Source: Deltaproteobacteria bacterium
GTDB lineage: Bacteria > Desulfobacterota > Desulfobulbia > Desulfobulbales > BM004
Direction of reading: 5' to 3'
DNA length: 9,726 bases
NCBI GenBank assembly: GCA_019312685.1
Contig: JAFDCR010000149.1
Span: 1 to 9,726 of the forward strand
Below, in pieces: positions 1 to 6,915 of this stretch. Position 1 is the first letter of the stretch. Each line of letters begins with the position of its first letter. The position numbers and the translations under genes are program-made. The notes under the pieces are model-generated. The model made no database searches. It saw only the letters and a program-made list of their open reading frames with translations, and was not told the origin of the DNA.

Positions 1-574
1 AAACGAATTTGAAAAAAAGAAGCTTTTCTGCGTTTTTTGATAGGTATCTGTTGAAGTCGCTGCCCCTGCGGCGGGCTGCGAAATCCGGCCATTCATACCA
101 GGGGCTGGAATGAAATTCTTCCCTGAAGCCCATGAACAAAGCATAGTCATCAAGCCATGCTCTGTTTTTCCGGCAGAATTTTTCGAAATGAATGTTTGTT
201 CCAGCTTGGCTGAAATTATCAAAGGCTTTCCTGAGCAAGTCATTTTTATAGGAAGCAACTCCGGGGTAGTCGGTAGTATATTCTGAAAACTCAGGCAATT
301 CTGCCAGGTCGGCAGCAGAAAGATAGCCACCCTCACTGAGGAGATCCGGGCTGATGAGAAGGGGATTGCCGGCAAAAACCGAACGGCACATGTAGGGTGA
401 ATTGTCAAAAACGGTGCTGGTCGGCCCGGTTGGCAGGAACTGCCAGCAGCTCTGACCTGAAGCAGCTAAAAAGTCTATGAACATATAAGCTCCCGGTCCT
501 AAATCACCAATGCCGTGCTTTCCCGGGAGGGATGTCAGATGCATGAGAATGCCGCTAGATCGCTTTTCAAGCAT
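1..574 (-). CDS. malQ: 4-alpha-glucanotransferase (amylomaltase), N-terminal part, cut by window edge
   Basis: Reading the minus strand from the ATG at 574-572 gives 191 uninterrupted codons to the window edge. The protein starts with SSGILMHLTSLPGKHGIGDLG (residues 6-26), followed by AYMFIDFLAASGQSCWQFLP (29-48), FDNSPYMCRSVFAGNPLLISPDLL (56-79) and WLDDYALFMGFREEF (140-154). These are the N-terminal signatures of GH77 amylomaltases (disproportionating enzyme), which move alpha-1,4-glucan segments between maltodextrins or glycogen chains in the cytoplasm. The catalytic aspartate/glutamate residues lie further on and are outside the window, so activity cannot be judged. The start was chosen because the family motif begins five residues after it; the next ATG (544-542) would cut that motif. 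No Shine-Dalgarno sequence precedes the start (ATTTTAAATTCTC). The gene is divergent from the sigma factor gene and unrelated to the quinone genes. Confidence 0.93.
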   Translation of the reverse strand, partial: MLEKRSSGILMHLTSLPGKHGIGDLGPGAYMFIDFLAASGQSCWQFLPTGPTSTVFDNSPYMCRSVFAGNPLLISPDLLSEGGYLSAADLAELPEFSEYTTDYPGVASYKNDLLRKAFDNFSQAGTNIHFEKFCRKNRAWLDDYALFMGFREEFHSSPWYEWPDFAARRRGSDFNRYLSKNAEKLLFFKFV

Positions 575-715
575 GAGAATTTAAAATGATTTTATTTTCG
601 GTTGTTTAAGTAAGCCCTGTGTTTATGACAGTTTACAACAATATAAGAAAATGATCTCTTGTTTCCAGCTATGTTCGGACTTATTTTTATACAATCAGCT
701 GTCAGCTTGCTTTTG

Positions 716-743
716 AGTATAGTGAAACATTTTTCCGTGTCAA
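716..743 (-). promoter_or_regulatory. Sigma-70 type promoter directed toward malQ
   Basis: On the minus strand, TTGACA (743-738, a perfect -35 consensus) is followed by a 16-base spacer and TATACT (721-716, five of six matches to TATAAT). Transcription would start near 709, giving malQ an untranslated leader of about 135 bases. No better promoter was found nearer to the malQ start. Function is inferred from consensus match only. Confidence 0.6.
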
Positions 744-1010
744 GAAATTGAAGTTTTACTGAACAGTTAAGTTGCATCTCTTCGGGATATTTTTAACTGC
801 CGGATTCTTATCTCTTGGGAAATGTAATTTTTTCATTTCTTTTTTGAAAGAATTAAGGTAATTTTATAAACTTTGCGTTTTCTGGGAGAAATTAACGCTC
901 GGGCAGTGTCTATGAAATTTTCTTTAAGCTGTTTTCTGACTTTAAAAAATATGTCTGAAGCTCTCTTTTTTACCGGGTTATCATTTTTTTTTCATGAAGG
1001 CTCAAAGGGT

Positions 1011-1038
1011 TTGTGGGGCCCTTTTGGTACTATATAAT
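1011..1038 (+). promoter_or_regulatory. Sigma-70 type promoter for the sigma factor gene
   Basis: TATAAT at 1033-1038 matches the -10 consensus perfectly; TTGTGG at 1011-1016 is a partial -35 with a 16-base spacer. Transcription would start near 1045 and leave a short leader of about 26 bases before the ATG at 1071. With no obvious promoter or strong terminator in the gaps that follow, this promoter could also feed the downstream mqn genes. Confidence 0.55.
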
Positions 1039-1053
1039 ATAACTGTTAAGAGT

Positions 1054-1060
1054 AAAGGGG
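1054..1060 (+). promoter_or_regulatory. Ribosome binding site of the sigma factor gene
   Basis: AAAGGGG sits 10 bases before the ATG at 1071. It is one of the clearest Shine-Dalgarno sequences in the window and supports that start. Confidence 0.6.
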
Positions 1061-1070
1061 TATTATTTCA

Positions 1071-2423
1071 ATGCTAGTATCCATTAAAGCTAAGTTGCTG
1101 AAGGCAGGTAAAAGTGAAGGTTGTGTTTCATTTACCCTGTTAAACGAACTTATTCCCGATGATATTAAAGAAACAAGTGTCATAGAAGAGCTTTTTGATT
1201 TTTTGGCAGAAAATAATATTGAGATTGTTTCTGAGGAGAAATCCGGTCAGAAACGAACCCTTTCCGGTGAGATTTGGGATGAAATAAAGAAAAGTGATGC
1301 CGTCTCACTTGTAAAAGCAAAAGAAGATGCTGCCGGTATCATTTCAACGGCTGAACCTGCGGACGAAGCACATGATACCGAGGAAACAACCACTACCTAC
1401 CTGAGGGAAATGGGGCGTTTCGAACTTCTAACCCCTGAAGAGGAAGGTATATACAGCCGTACGATCCGTGAAGGTTTTGATGCAATTATCAAGGCCATCC
1501 GTGAGGAAGAGGCTGATGTGCCGGAGATGAAAACCCTCAAGGACCGTATCGATCTGTGGGAGAAAAGGGATCCGTCTCTGAAGCCCAAAAAACAGCAGCT
1601 GAATTATATGAAAGATTCTGTTGCACGGTGTATGGAAAAGTATCCTGATATCCGGGAGCTTTTTGAACTGCACACCAAGATCGAGGCATACGTCCGCTCC
1701 ATTGAGACGGCCAAGGATGAAATGATCCGGGCCAATTTGAGGTTGGTTGTCAGTATCGCAAAACGTTATATGCATCAGGGGCTGACTCTCGCAGACCTCA
1801 TACAGGAAGGCAATCTCGGACTCATGCGGGCGGTATTCCGTTTTGACTATACCAAAGGCAATAAATTCAGCACCTATGCAAGCTGGTGGATCAGGCAGGC
1901 AATCACCAGGGCTATTCTGGACAAAACAAGAACCATCAGGCTCCCTGTCCACTTTCTTGAGTTGCGGAGTCAGTTTTTCAAGGCCTTTTATTCCCTGTTA
2001 AAAGAACTGGGCCGTGAACCGACTCCGGTAGAGATAGCAAAGCAGACCGACCTGCCGATGGATAAGATTCTGGCAATCCTGGAAGCATCCAGAGAACCGA
2101 TTTCCCTGGAGACTCCTATTGGTGATGATGACAGTACACTGGGTGATTTCCTGGAGAATCAGGAATCTATTTCTCCTTATGAGGCTGTGCAGAATCGTGA
2201 ACTGTCAAACAGAGTGAAGAATATACTCTGTACCCTGAGCGAACGGGAGGAGAAAATAATCCGGCTCCGTTTCGGTATCGGGGAGAAGGCTGAATATACC
2301 CTTGAAGAAATCGGCAAGCGTTTTAATGTCTCCCGGGAAAGGATCAGGCAGATAGAGAAAAAGGCGCTGAATAGACTCCGTCACTCTAGTCGGAGGGATA
2401 AACTTAAAAATTTTCTTGATTAG
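1071..2423 (+). CDS. rpoD: RpoD-family RNA polymerase sigma factor (sigma-70)
   Basis: Binds core RNA polymerase and directs promoter recognition and melting. Regions in order: a region 1.1-like N-terminus (about 1-55, ending DFLAENNIEIVSE); region 1.2 (about 109-135, TYLREMGRFELLTPEEEG); a short non-conserved insert with charged helices (136-213); region 2 (about 216-293, including ANLRLVVSIAKRY, DLIQEGNLGLMRAV and WWIRQAITRAI); region 3 (294-375, with GREPTPVEIA and the sigma-finger segment DDSTLGDFLEN); region 4 (386-450, with VSRERIRQIEKKALNRLR). Residues aligned with E. coli -10 contacts (Q276, T279, W272, W273), extended -10 contacts (H294, E297) and -35 contacts (R422, E423, R426) are kept. 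At 450 residues it is much shorter than E. coli RpoD (613), mainly through a small insert. Unusual: GNKFSTYASWW has Asn where E. coli has an aromatic Tyr, and the segment after PVH (FLELRSQFFKAFYSLL) departs from the usual helix. It may be the housekeeping factor or a second, RpoD-like factor; the sequence does not decide. Confidence 0.93.
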   Translation: MLVSIKAKLLKAGKSEGCVSFTLLNELIPDDIKETSVIEELFDFLAENNIEIVSEEKSGQKRTLSGEIWDEIKKSDAVSLVKAKEDAAGIISTAEPADEAHDTEETTTTYLREMGRFELLTPEEEGIYSRTIREGFDAIIKAIREEEADVPEMKTLKDRIDLWEKRDPSLKPKKQQLNYMKDSVARCMEKYPDIRELFELHTKIEAYVRSIETAKDEMIRANLRLVVSIAKRYMHQGLTLADLIQEGNLGLMRAVFRFDYTKGNKFSTYASWWIRQAITRAILDKTRTIRLPVHFLELRSQFFKAFYSLLKELGREPTPVEIAKQTDLPMDKILAILEASREPISLETPIGDDDSTLGDFLENQESISPYEAVQNRELSNRVKNILCTLSEREEKIIRLRFGIGEKAEYTLEEIGKRFNVSRERIRQIEKKALNRLRHSSRRDKLKNFLD

Positions 2424-2475
2424 TCGCAGCATGACAGTACGTCAGGCTTAAAATGCGTTCTACATAAGATAACTA

Positions 2476-3570
2476 ATGGATTTTCTGGTACAAAAAGCAG
2501 GCCTTGGTGATATTCTTGAAAAAGTACAGGACGGTGAACGAATCAGTGTTGAAGACGGTGTTCGTCTTTTCCAGACTCCCGACCTTCTTGCCGTCGGCTA
2601 CCTGGCGAACATAGTTCGTGAAAGGAAGAACGCGAATAACGCCTATTATATCTATAATCAGCATATCAACTACTCAAATATCTGCACCAACCTCTGTAAG
2701 TTCTGCGCCTTCGGCAAAGACAAGGATTCCGACCTTGCTTATGAGATGAGCGTTGATGAGGTGAGGCAGAAGGTGCGGGAGAGACTGGCCGAACCTATCA
2801 CTGAGATCCATATGGTTGGCGGCATCCATCCCGATCTTCCCTATTCCTATTATACAGACCTTTTAAAGGCAATTAAGGAAGAAAGGCCTGAGGTTCATAT
2901 CCAGGCTTTTACCTGTGTTGAGATAGCACACCTTGCTGAAATTTCCGGACTGGGAGTGGAGGGAGTGCTGGAGGACCTGAAAAAAGAGGGTCTCGGCTCA
3001 ATCCCGGGTGGAGGTGCCGAAGTTTTCAGCCCGAGGATCAGGGAACTGACCTGTGAAAAAAAACTTTCAGGGAGCGGCTGGATTGAGGTGGCTAAAACAG
3101 CTCATAAAGTCGGACTGCATACCAATGCTACAATGCTTTATGGCCATATCGAAACCCTGGAGGAACGCGTGGAGCATTTAAACATGCTGCGCGAGGCACA
3201 GGATGAGACAAACGGATTCCTGGCCTTTATTCCATTGGCGTTTCATCCCAAGAATACGGAATTGTCCCAGTTGTCAAAAACCTCGGGAGTTGACGACCTG
3301 AAAAATATTGCCGTAGCCCGCTGTTTTCTGGATAATTTCCCTCATATTAAAGCCTATTGGGTTATGATTGGCCAGAAATTAAGTCAGATAGCGCTTTCTT
3401 ATGGAGCTGATGATGTGGACGGCACCGTAAAAGAGGAAATCATCACCCATATGGCAGGTGCTGAAACAGAGCAGGCCCTGTCCCGTGAACAGCTTCTCAG
3501 GTTGATTAGGGAAGCGGGACGTGTTCCCATTGAGAGGGACACTCTCTATAATGTTTTGAACTCCTACTAA
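2476..3570 (+). CDS. mqnE: Aminodeoxyfutalosine synthase (radical SAM)
   Basis: Second step of the futalosine menaquinone pathway: a radical SAM enzyme that adds the adenosyl radical to 3-enolpyruvylbenzoate, giving 6-amino-6-deoxyfutalosine. The [4Fe-4S] motif CTNLCKFC supplies C70, C74 and C77. Segments typical of MqnE rather than its paralogue MqnC are MVGGIHPDLPYSYY (113-126), VHIQAFTCVEI (140-150), TNATMLYGHIET (216-227), FIPLAFHPKNT (251-261), IKAYWVMIGQKLSQIALSYGADDVDGTV (291-318, read in pieces) and ITHMAGA (323-329). Length (364) is usual. The N-terminus QKAGLGDILEKVQDGERIS fits the family, supporting the ATG at 2476, although the upstream CATAAGATAACTA holds no good Shine-Dalgarno. 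It begins 52 bases after the sigma factor gene with no strong terminator between, and it heads the quinone genes. Confidence 0.95.
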   Translation: MDFLVQKAGLGDILEKVQDGERISVEDGVRLFQTPDLLAVGYLANIVRERKNANNAYYIYNQHINYSNICTNLCKFCAFGKDKDSDLAYEMSVDEVRQKVRERLAEPITEIHMVGGIHPDLPYSYYTDLLKAIKEERPEVHIQAFTCVEIAHLAEISGLGVEGVLEDLKKEGLGSIPGGGAEVFSPRIRELTCEKKLSGSGWIEVAKTAHKVGLHTNATMLYGHIETLEERVEHLNMLREAQDETNGFLAFIPLAFHPKNTELSQLSKTSGVDDLKNIAVARCFLDNFPHIKAYWVMIGQKLSQIALSYGADDVDGTVKEEIITHMAGAETEQALSREQLLRLIREAGRVPIERDTLYNVLNSY

Positions 3571-3601
3571 CAAAATAATCGGCAGACTGTGCTAAAATAT
3601 T

Positions 3602-3621
3602 CAAAGCGCCTATGGCCTTTG
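3602..3621 (+). other. Hairpin in the mqnE-mqnC gap
   Basis: CAAAG-c-GCC TAT GGCCTTTG can fold into an 8-base-pair stem with one bulged C and a 3-base loop, and is followed by TTGTTTTTG (3622-3630). It ends 25 bases before the mqnC start. It could be a weak, leaky terminator, an mRNA stability or processing element, or chance. The stem is short and the T tract is broken by G, so a full terminator is unlikely. Confidence 0.35.
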
Positions 3622-3646
3622 TTGTTTTTGCATTGAGAGAAATCAG

Positions 3647-4714
3647 ATGAGCAGTCTTCAAAATATTCAGCATAAGGTTCTTAACGGGGAAAGAATCAGC
3701 GAGGCGGAGTCATTATCCCTGTTCAGGGAAGGCAGTCTATACGACCTTGGTTTCCTGGCAGATTCCATCCGCAGGAAAAAACATCCGGACCACATTGTCA
3801 CCTATGTAATTGACCGGAATATCAATTACACGGATATCTGCATATCCGCCTGTAAGTTCTGTGCATTTTACAAAGGACCGGATGACCCGGACGGTTCGGT
3901 CATTTCATTTGAGGAACTTGAGCAGAAAATCACGGAAACCAAAGAGTTGCGGGGGACCCAGATCCTGCTCCAGGGAGGACTACATCCTGAAAAGCCCTTC
4001 GAATTTTATGAGGAAATGCTGCGATTCATCAAGAAGACCGGCATTCATATCCACGGATTTTCACCGCCGGAAATATGTCACTTTGCCAATCTTTCGGGTC
4101 TCTCGGTAGCAGATGTTATCGGACGGCTGCGGGAGGCGGGCCTTGATTCCATACCCGGAGGCGGGGCTGAAATCCTTTCCGACCGTGTCCGGAATGAGGC
4201 TGCCCCGCGAAAATGCTCCGCGGATGAGTGGATCGAAGTAATGCGGCAGGCGCATCTCCAGGGCATGAGGACAACAGCCACCATGATGTTCGGTCATATT
4301 GAAAGTCTTGAGGAACGTCTTGAGCATCTCCTTCGCCTTAGAAAGCTTCAGGATGAAACAGGTGGTTTCACCGCCTTTATTCCCTGGCCTTTCCAGCCTG
4401 ACAATACGGCTTTTTCAGAAATCCGGAAGGCTACGGCGTATTCCTATTTAAAAATGCTGGCCTGGTCAAGAATCGTGCTCGATAATTTTGATAATATCCA
4501 GGCTTCCTGGGTAACCCAGGGGCCTAAAATCGCCCAGATCTCACTTTTTTACGGGGCAAATGATTTCGGCAGCACCATGATTGAAGAGAATGTGGTTGCC
4601 GCAGCCGGGGTCTATTTCAGGTTGAGCGAAAAAGAGATCCGGAGTCTTGTTGAGGGTGCCGGCTTTATCCCGCAACAGAGAACCATGGATTACACCTCCG
4701 TATCTTCCGACTAG
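3647..4714 (+). CDS. mqnC: Cyclic dehypoxanthine futalosine synthase (radical SAM)
   Basis: Radical SAM enzyme that cyclises dehypoxanthine futalosine, closing the second ring of the future naphthoquinone. The cluster motif CISACKFC gives C65, C69 and C72. MqnC-specific stretches include ILLQGGLHPEKPFEFYEEML (106-125), IHGFSPPEI (135-143), TATMMFGHIESLEERLEHLL (210-229), ETGGFTAFIPWPFQPDNTAF (237-256) and MIEENVVAAAG (311-321); the FSPPEI, MMFGH and PWPFQP variants distinguish it from MqnE. Length (355) is normal. It is a paralogue of the preceding gene and lies 76 bases after it; the gap carries a small hairpin. The sequence before the ATG (GAGAGAAATCAG) is only a weak ribosome binding site, but LQNIQHKVLNGERIS is the expected N-terminal helix, so the start is probably right. 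The downstream deaminase starts about 76 bases later. Confidence 0.95.
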   Translation: MSSLQNIQHKVLNGERISEAESLSLFREGSLYDLGFLADSIRRKKHPDHIVTYVIDRNINYTDICISACKFCAFYKGPDDPDGSVISFEELEQKITETKELRGTQILLQGGLHPEKPFEFYEEMLRFIKKTGIHIHGFSPPEICHFANLSGLSVADVIGRLREAGLDSIPGGGAEILSDRVRNEAAPRKCSADEWIEVMRQAHLQGMRTTATMMFGHIESLEERLEHLLRLRKLQDETGGFTAFIPWPFQPDNTAFSEIRKATAYSYLKMLAWSRIVLDNFDNIQASWVTQGPKIAQISLFYGANDFGSTMIEENVVAAAGVYFRLSEKEIRSLVEGAGFIPQQRTMDYTSVSSD

Positions 4715-4777
4715 TTTTTGCCTATACCTCGGTTTCCCGTTTCATATGATAAGACAAGCAAAGTCCCATACCCCAAT

Positions 4778-4782
4778 AAGGA
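4778..4782 (+). promoter_or_regulatory. Ribosome binding site that decides the mqnX start
   Basis: AAGGA lies 8 bases before GTG 4791, ideal spacing, whereas the upstream in-frame ATG at 4746 is preceded by a pyrimidine-rich stretch (CGGTTTCCCGTTTCAT) with no such site. Confidence 0.55.
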
Positions 4783-4790
4783 ATAAACCG

Positions 4791-6050
4791 GTGATCCACC
4801 GAGCACCATGGGTGGTGGCGGATGTTGCAGCTGAGATATATGGAGACTGCAGGGGAATAATAGAAGACGGTGCAGTTGTCGTTTCTGAAGGTTTAATAAG
4901 AGATGTAGGGAAATCAAAAGATATTTTCAGGGAATTCGGTACTCTTCCTGTCAGGGAACATGAGTCCGGAGCACTTGTCCCTGCTTTGGTCAACAGCCAT
5001 TGCCACCTGGAATTATCATACCTTGATCTTACTGAAGCTGAAAACAACCAGGATGTATATGCCAATGATTTCACTCTGTGGATCAGGGATTTATTAAAGG
5101 CACGGGACAAATATTTACCTGACAACACCCATGGGGAAACACAGATCCAGACACTTGCACACCGGGTCCTTCAGGAGATGTCGGCAGAAGGAATCGGATT
5201 TGTCGGGGATATGGGCAATTCCCTGGAAAGCAGAACGATAGGGAAGGGACATGGCACGGAAGTCAGGTTCCTGCTTGAATTACTGGGCCTGACAAGGGAA
5301 GCCGAAGCACAAGCGCTGGCAAGGCTCGAGAAAGTTTTTTCAGATGATTCCCTTGATGTTTCCTGCACCGCGCATGCACCCTATTCAACTACCGCGACTG
5401 CAATAAGAAAAATAAAGGATACGGCTGAACTCCAGGCCGGTATATTTTCAATCCATACCGCGGAGTCTTTACAGGAGGTGGAATTTTTACAAGCCGGAAA
5501 AGGCTGCTTCCTGGATTTCCTCAATGAACGGGGAGCCTGGGACAACACCTTCAAGGTGCCCGGCATGGGCCCTGTGCACTATCTGGATAGCCTGGGAGTG
5601 CTGAATGATAAAACCCTTTGCGTTCATGTAGTACATGTGAATGATGATGAAATTGAGATTCTGGCCGCCAGGAAGGCGAAAGTGTGTCTGTGTCCAGGCA
5701 GCAACAGGTTTCTTGGGGTTGGCAAAGCTCCGGTGACAGAATTTCTAAGCTGTGGTATTTTCCCATCTTTAGGTACTGACAGCAAGGCCAGTAATGCGGT
5801 ACTGAGTATGTGGCGAGAAATGCGTCTTTTGCGTGAAGACCATCCGGAACTTTCACCCGCCACAGTATTCAGCATGGCTACGCTCGGCGGTGCTGAAGCG
5901 TGGTGTATTGCATCTGTAATGGGGACACTCGCTCCGGGCAAACAGGCCGGGATTCTTACAGTTGAATATCCGGACTACGTCAGCACCGGTGAAGATTTGC
6001 TTGAGTATATGACAACTGTGGGCGAGTCAGTGCCGGTCGGATGGGCTTAA
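4791..6050 (+). CDS. mqnX: Aminodeoxyfutalosine deaminase, amidohydrolase family
   Basis: A metal-dependent amidohydrolase of the COG0402 (chlorohydrolase/adenosine-guanine deaminase-like) group. By family and context it should deaminate 6-amino-6-deoxyfutalosine to futalosine. With GTG 4791 as residue 1 the protein has 419 residues. Metal and catalytic residues expected of the fold are visible: H70 and H72 in NSHCHLELS, H195 in TAHAPYST, H222 and E225 in IHTAES, H279/H282 in CVHVVHV, and D330 in SLGTDSKASN. The N-terminal beta-sandwich strand (VVADVAAEIYGDCRGIIEDGAVVVSEGLIRDVG, about 8-40, in pieces) begins directly after the GTG, and this start has a good ribosome binding site. An ATG at 4746 would add 15 residues without one, and the frame stays open back to 4647 inside mqnC. 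Placement between mqnC and mqnA makes a quinone role much more likely than another nucleoside or guanine deaminase, but the exact substrate is inferred. Confidence 0.85.
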   Translation: MIHRAPWVVADVAAEIYGDCRGIIEDGAVVVSEGLIRDVGKSKDIFREFGTLPVREHESGALVPALVNSHCHLELSYLDLTEAENNQDVYANDFTLWIRDLLKARDKYLPDNTHGETQIQTLAHRVLQEMSAEGIGFVGDMGNSLESRTIGKGHGTEVRFLLELLGLTREAEAQALARLEKVFSDDSLDVSCTAHAPYSTTATAIRKIKDTAELQAGIFSIHTAESLQEVEFLQAGKGCFLDFLNERGAWDNTFKVPGMGPVHYLDSLGVLNDKTLCVHVVHVNDDEIEILAARKAKVCLCPGSNRFLGVGKAPVTEFLSCGIFPSLGTDSKASNAVLSMWREMRLLREDHPELSPATVFSMATLGGAEAWCIASVMGTLAPGKQAGILTVEYPDYVSTGEDLLEYMTTVGESVPVGWA

Positions 6051-6062
6051 TAGGTTGATATT

Positions 6063-6896
6063 ATGCTTGCTGAGTCAAAAGTACGCATCGGTATGGTGAA
6101 TTTCATTAATACCGCCCCGTTATATTATATCTGGCAGAAAACGGTTGATCGTCCTGAGTGGCATATTATCGAGGCTGCGCCATCGGTCCTTAACAGAATG
6201 CTTTATGCCGGTGAGCTGGACATGGGGTTGGTCTCTTCACAGGAATATGCCGTTCATCCTCAGGAATACATGATTCTTGATGATATATCGATCAGCGCCT
6301 GCGGTCCGGTCGGCAGCGTTTTCCTGTTTTCAAAATATGAGTTGAAAAATCTTTCCGGAAAAACTCTGCTTTTGAGCAGCCAGTCCCAGACATCTGTCAG
6401 CCTCGTCAAGATAATCCTTGAGAAGTTTTATCAAGTCGTGCCTGATTATGAGGTCGGCCCGGTGCTGCAGATTGATAAAAAAGAAGATGTCGCTGCGGTT
6501 CTTGCCATCGGCGATGAAGCCCTGGTCCTGTCCCAGAGCGGCATGTATCCATATGTGATTGATCTCGGCAGGATCTGGCATGAAGAGACCTCGCTGCCCT
6601 TTGTCTTTGCCGTGTGGGCCATCCGGCGGGATTTTTGCCGCAACAGCCCGGCTGTTGTCGTTGATGTGCAGCGCGAACTGCTGCGCTGCCGGAATGAGGG
6701 CAGGAAAAATTTGAGAAATATCAGCAAAAAGGTTGCCCCCAGGGTTTCAATGGAGGCCAAAGCCTGCTATGAATATCTTCTTGGCATAGAACATGATCTC
6801 TGCCCTGATAAAAAGAAAGGGCTGACGCGGTTTATAGAATTTTTGGTTGAAAGAGGGGAGGGCGCTGCTGAGGCTCTTCCACTTAGATTTTTTTAA
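6063..6896 (+). CDS. mqnA: Chorismate dehydratase
   Basis: First committed step of the futalosine pathway: removes water from chorismate to give 3-enolpyruvylbenzoate. The 277-residue protein has the periplasmic-binding-protein-like fold typical of the MqnA/MqnD (DUF178) family. Marks seen: RIGMVNFINTAPLYY (8-22), SVLNRMLYAGELDMGLVSSQEY (41-62, in pieces), LLLSSQSQTSVSLVKIIL (102-119), GDEALVLS (150-157) and YVIDLGRIWHEETSLPFVFAVWA (164-186, in pieces). The DLG-W-TxLPFVFAVWA block and the SQSQTSVSL block point to MqnA rather than MqnD. There is no signal peptide, consistent with a cytoplasmic enzyme. It follows the deaminase by 12 bases, with TAGGTTGA as a modest ribosome binding site, so the two are almost certainly co-translated from one message. 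Confidence 0.93.
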   Translation: MLAESKVRIGMVNFINTAPLYYIWQKTVDRPEWHIIEAAPSVLNRMLYAGELDMGLVSSQEYAVHPQEYMILDDISISACGPVGSVFLFSKYELKNLSGKTLLLSSQSQTSVSLVKIILEKFYQVVPDYEVGPVLQIDKKEDVAAVLAIGDEALVLSQSGMYPYVIDLGRIWHEETSLPFVFAVWAIRRDFCRNSPAVVVDVQRELLRCRNEGRKNLRNISKKVAPRVSMEAKACYEYLLGIEHDLCPDKKKGLTRFIEFLVERGEGAAEALPLRFF

Positions 6897-6915
6897 AATA
6901 TGAAGGTTAACACGA

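Larger units (their letters stand above)
575..1070. promoter_or_regulatory. Divergent intergenic region between malQ and the sigma factor gene
   Basis: About 496 bases without a credible gene, strongly AT-rich with many T and A runs. It contains one convincing promoter on each strand (annotated separately). A short perfect inverted repeat, AGCTG-T-CAGCT, lies at 697-707 just downstream of the malQ -10 element and could be an operator or a small hairpin at the 5' end of the malQ leader, but its arms are only 5 bases. I see no riboswitch, tRNA, strong terminator or repeat array here. Confidence 0.7.

Noticed and set aside
592..777. A 61-codon minus-strand reading frame in the malQ-sigma factor gap
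   Set aside because: No recognisable family, AT-driven composition, and the best minus-strand promoter (743-716) lies inside it, so the transcript would not include its start.
844..870. Second plus-strand promoter candidate TTGAAA-N15-TATAAA
   Set aside because: The spacer is short and the region is so AT-rich that such matches are expected by chance; the site at 1011-1038 is closer and has a perfect -10.
1428..1952. A 174-codon minus-strand frame opposite the sigma factor gene
   Set aside because: It is a mirror of the strongly conserved sigma-70 coding frame and its product resembles no family.
2432..2444. Inverted repeat TGAC-N5-GTCA after the sigma factor gene
   Set aside because: Four-base arms with no T tract; too weak for a terminator or an operator call.
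2476..4714. mqnE and mqnC as a recent tandem duplication
   Set aside because: The two proteins carry distinct, function-specific motifs known from many genomes; they are old paralogues, not a new duplication.
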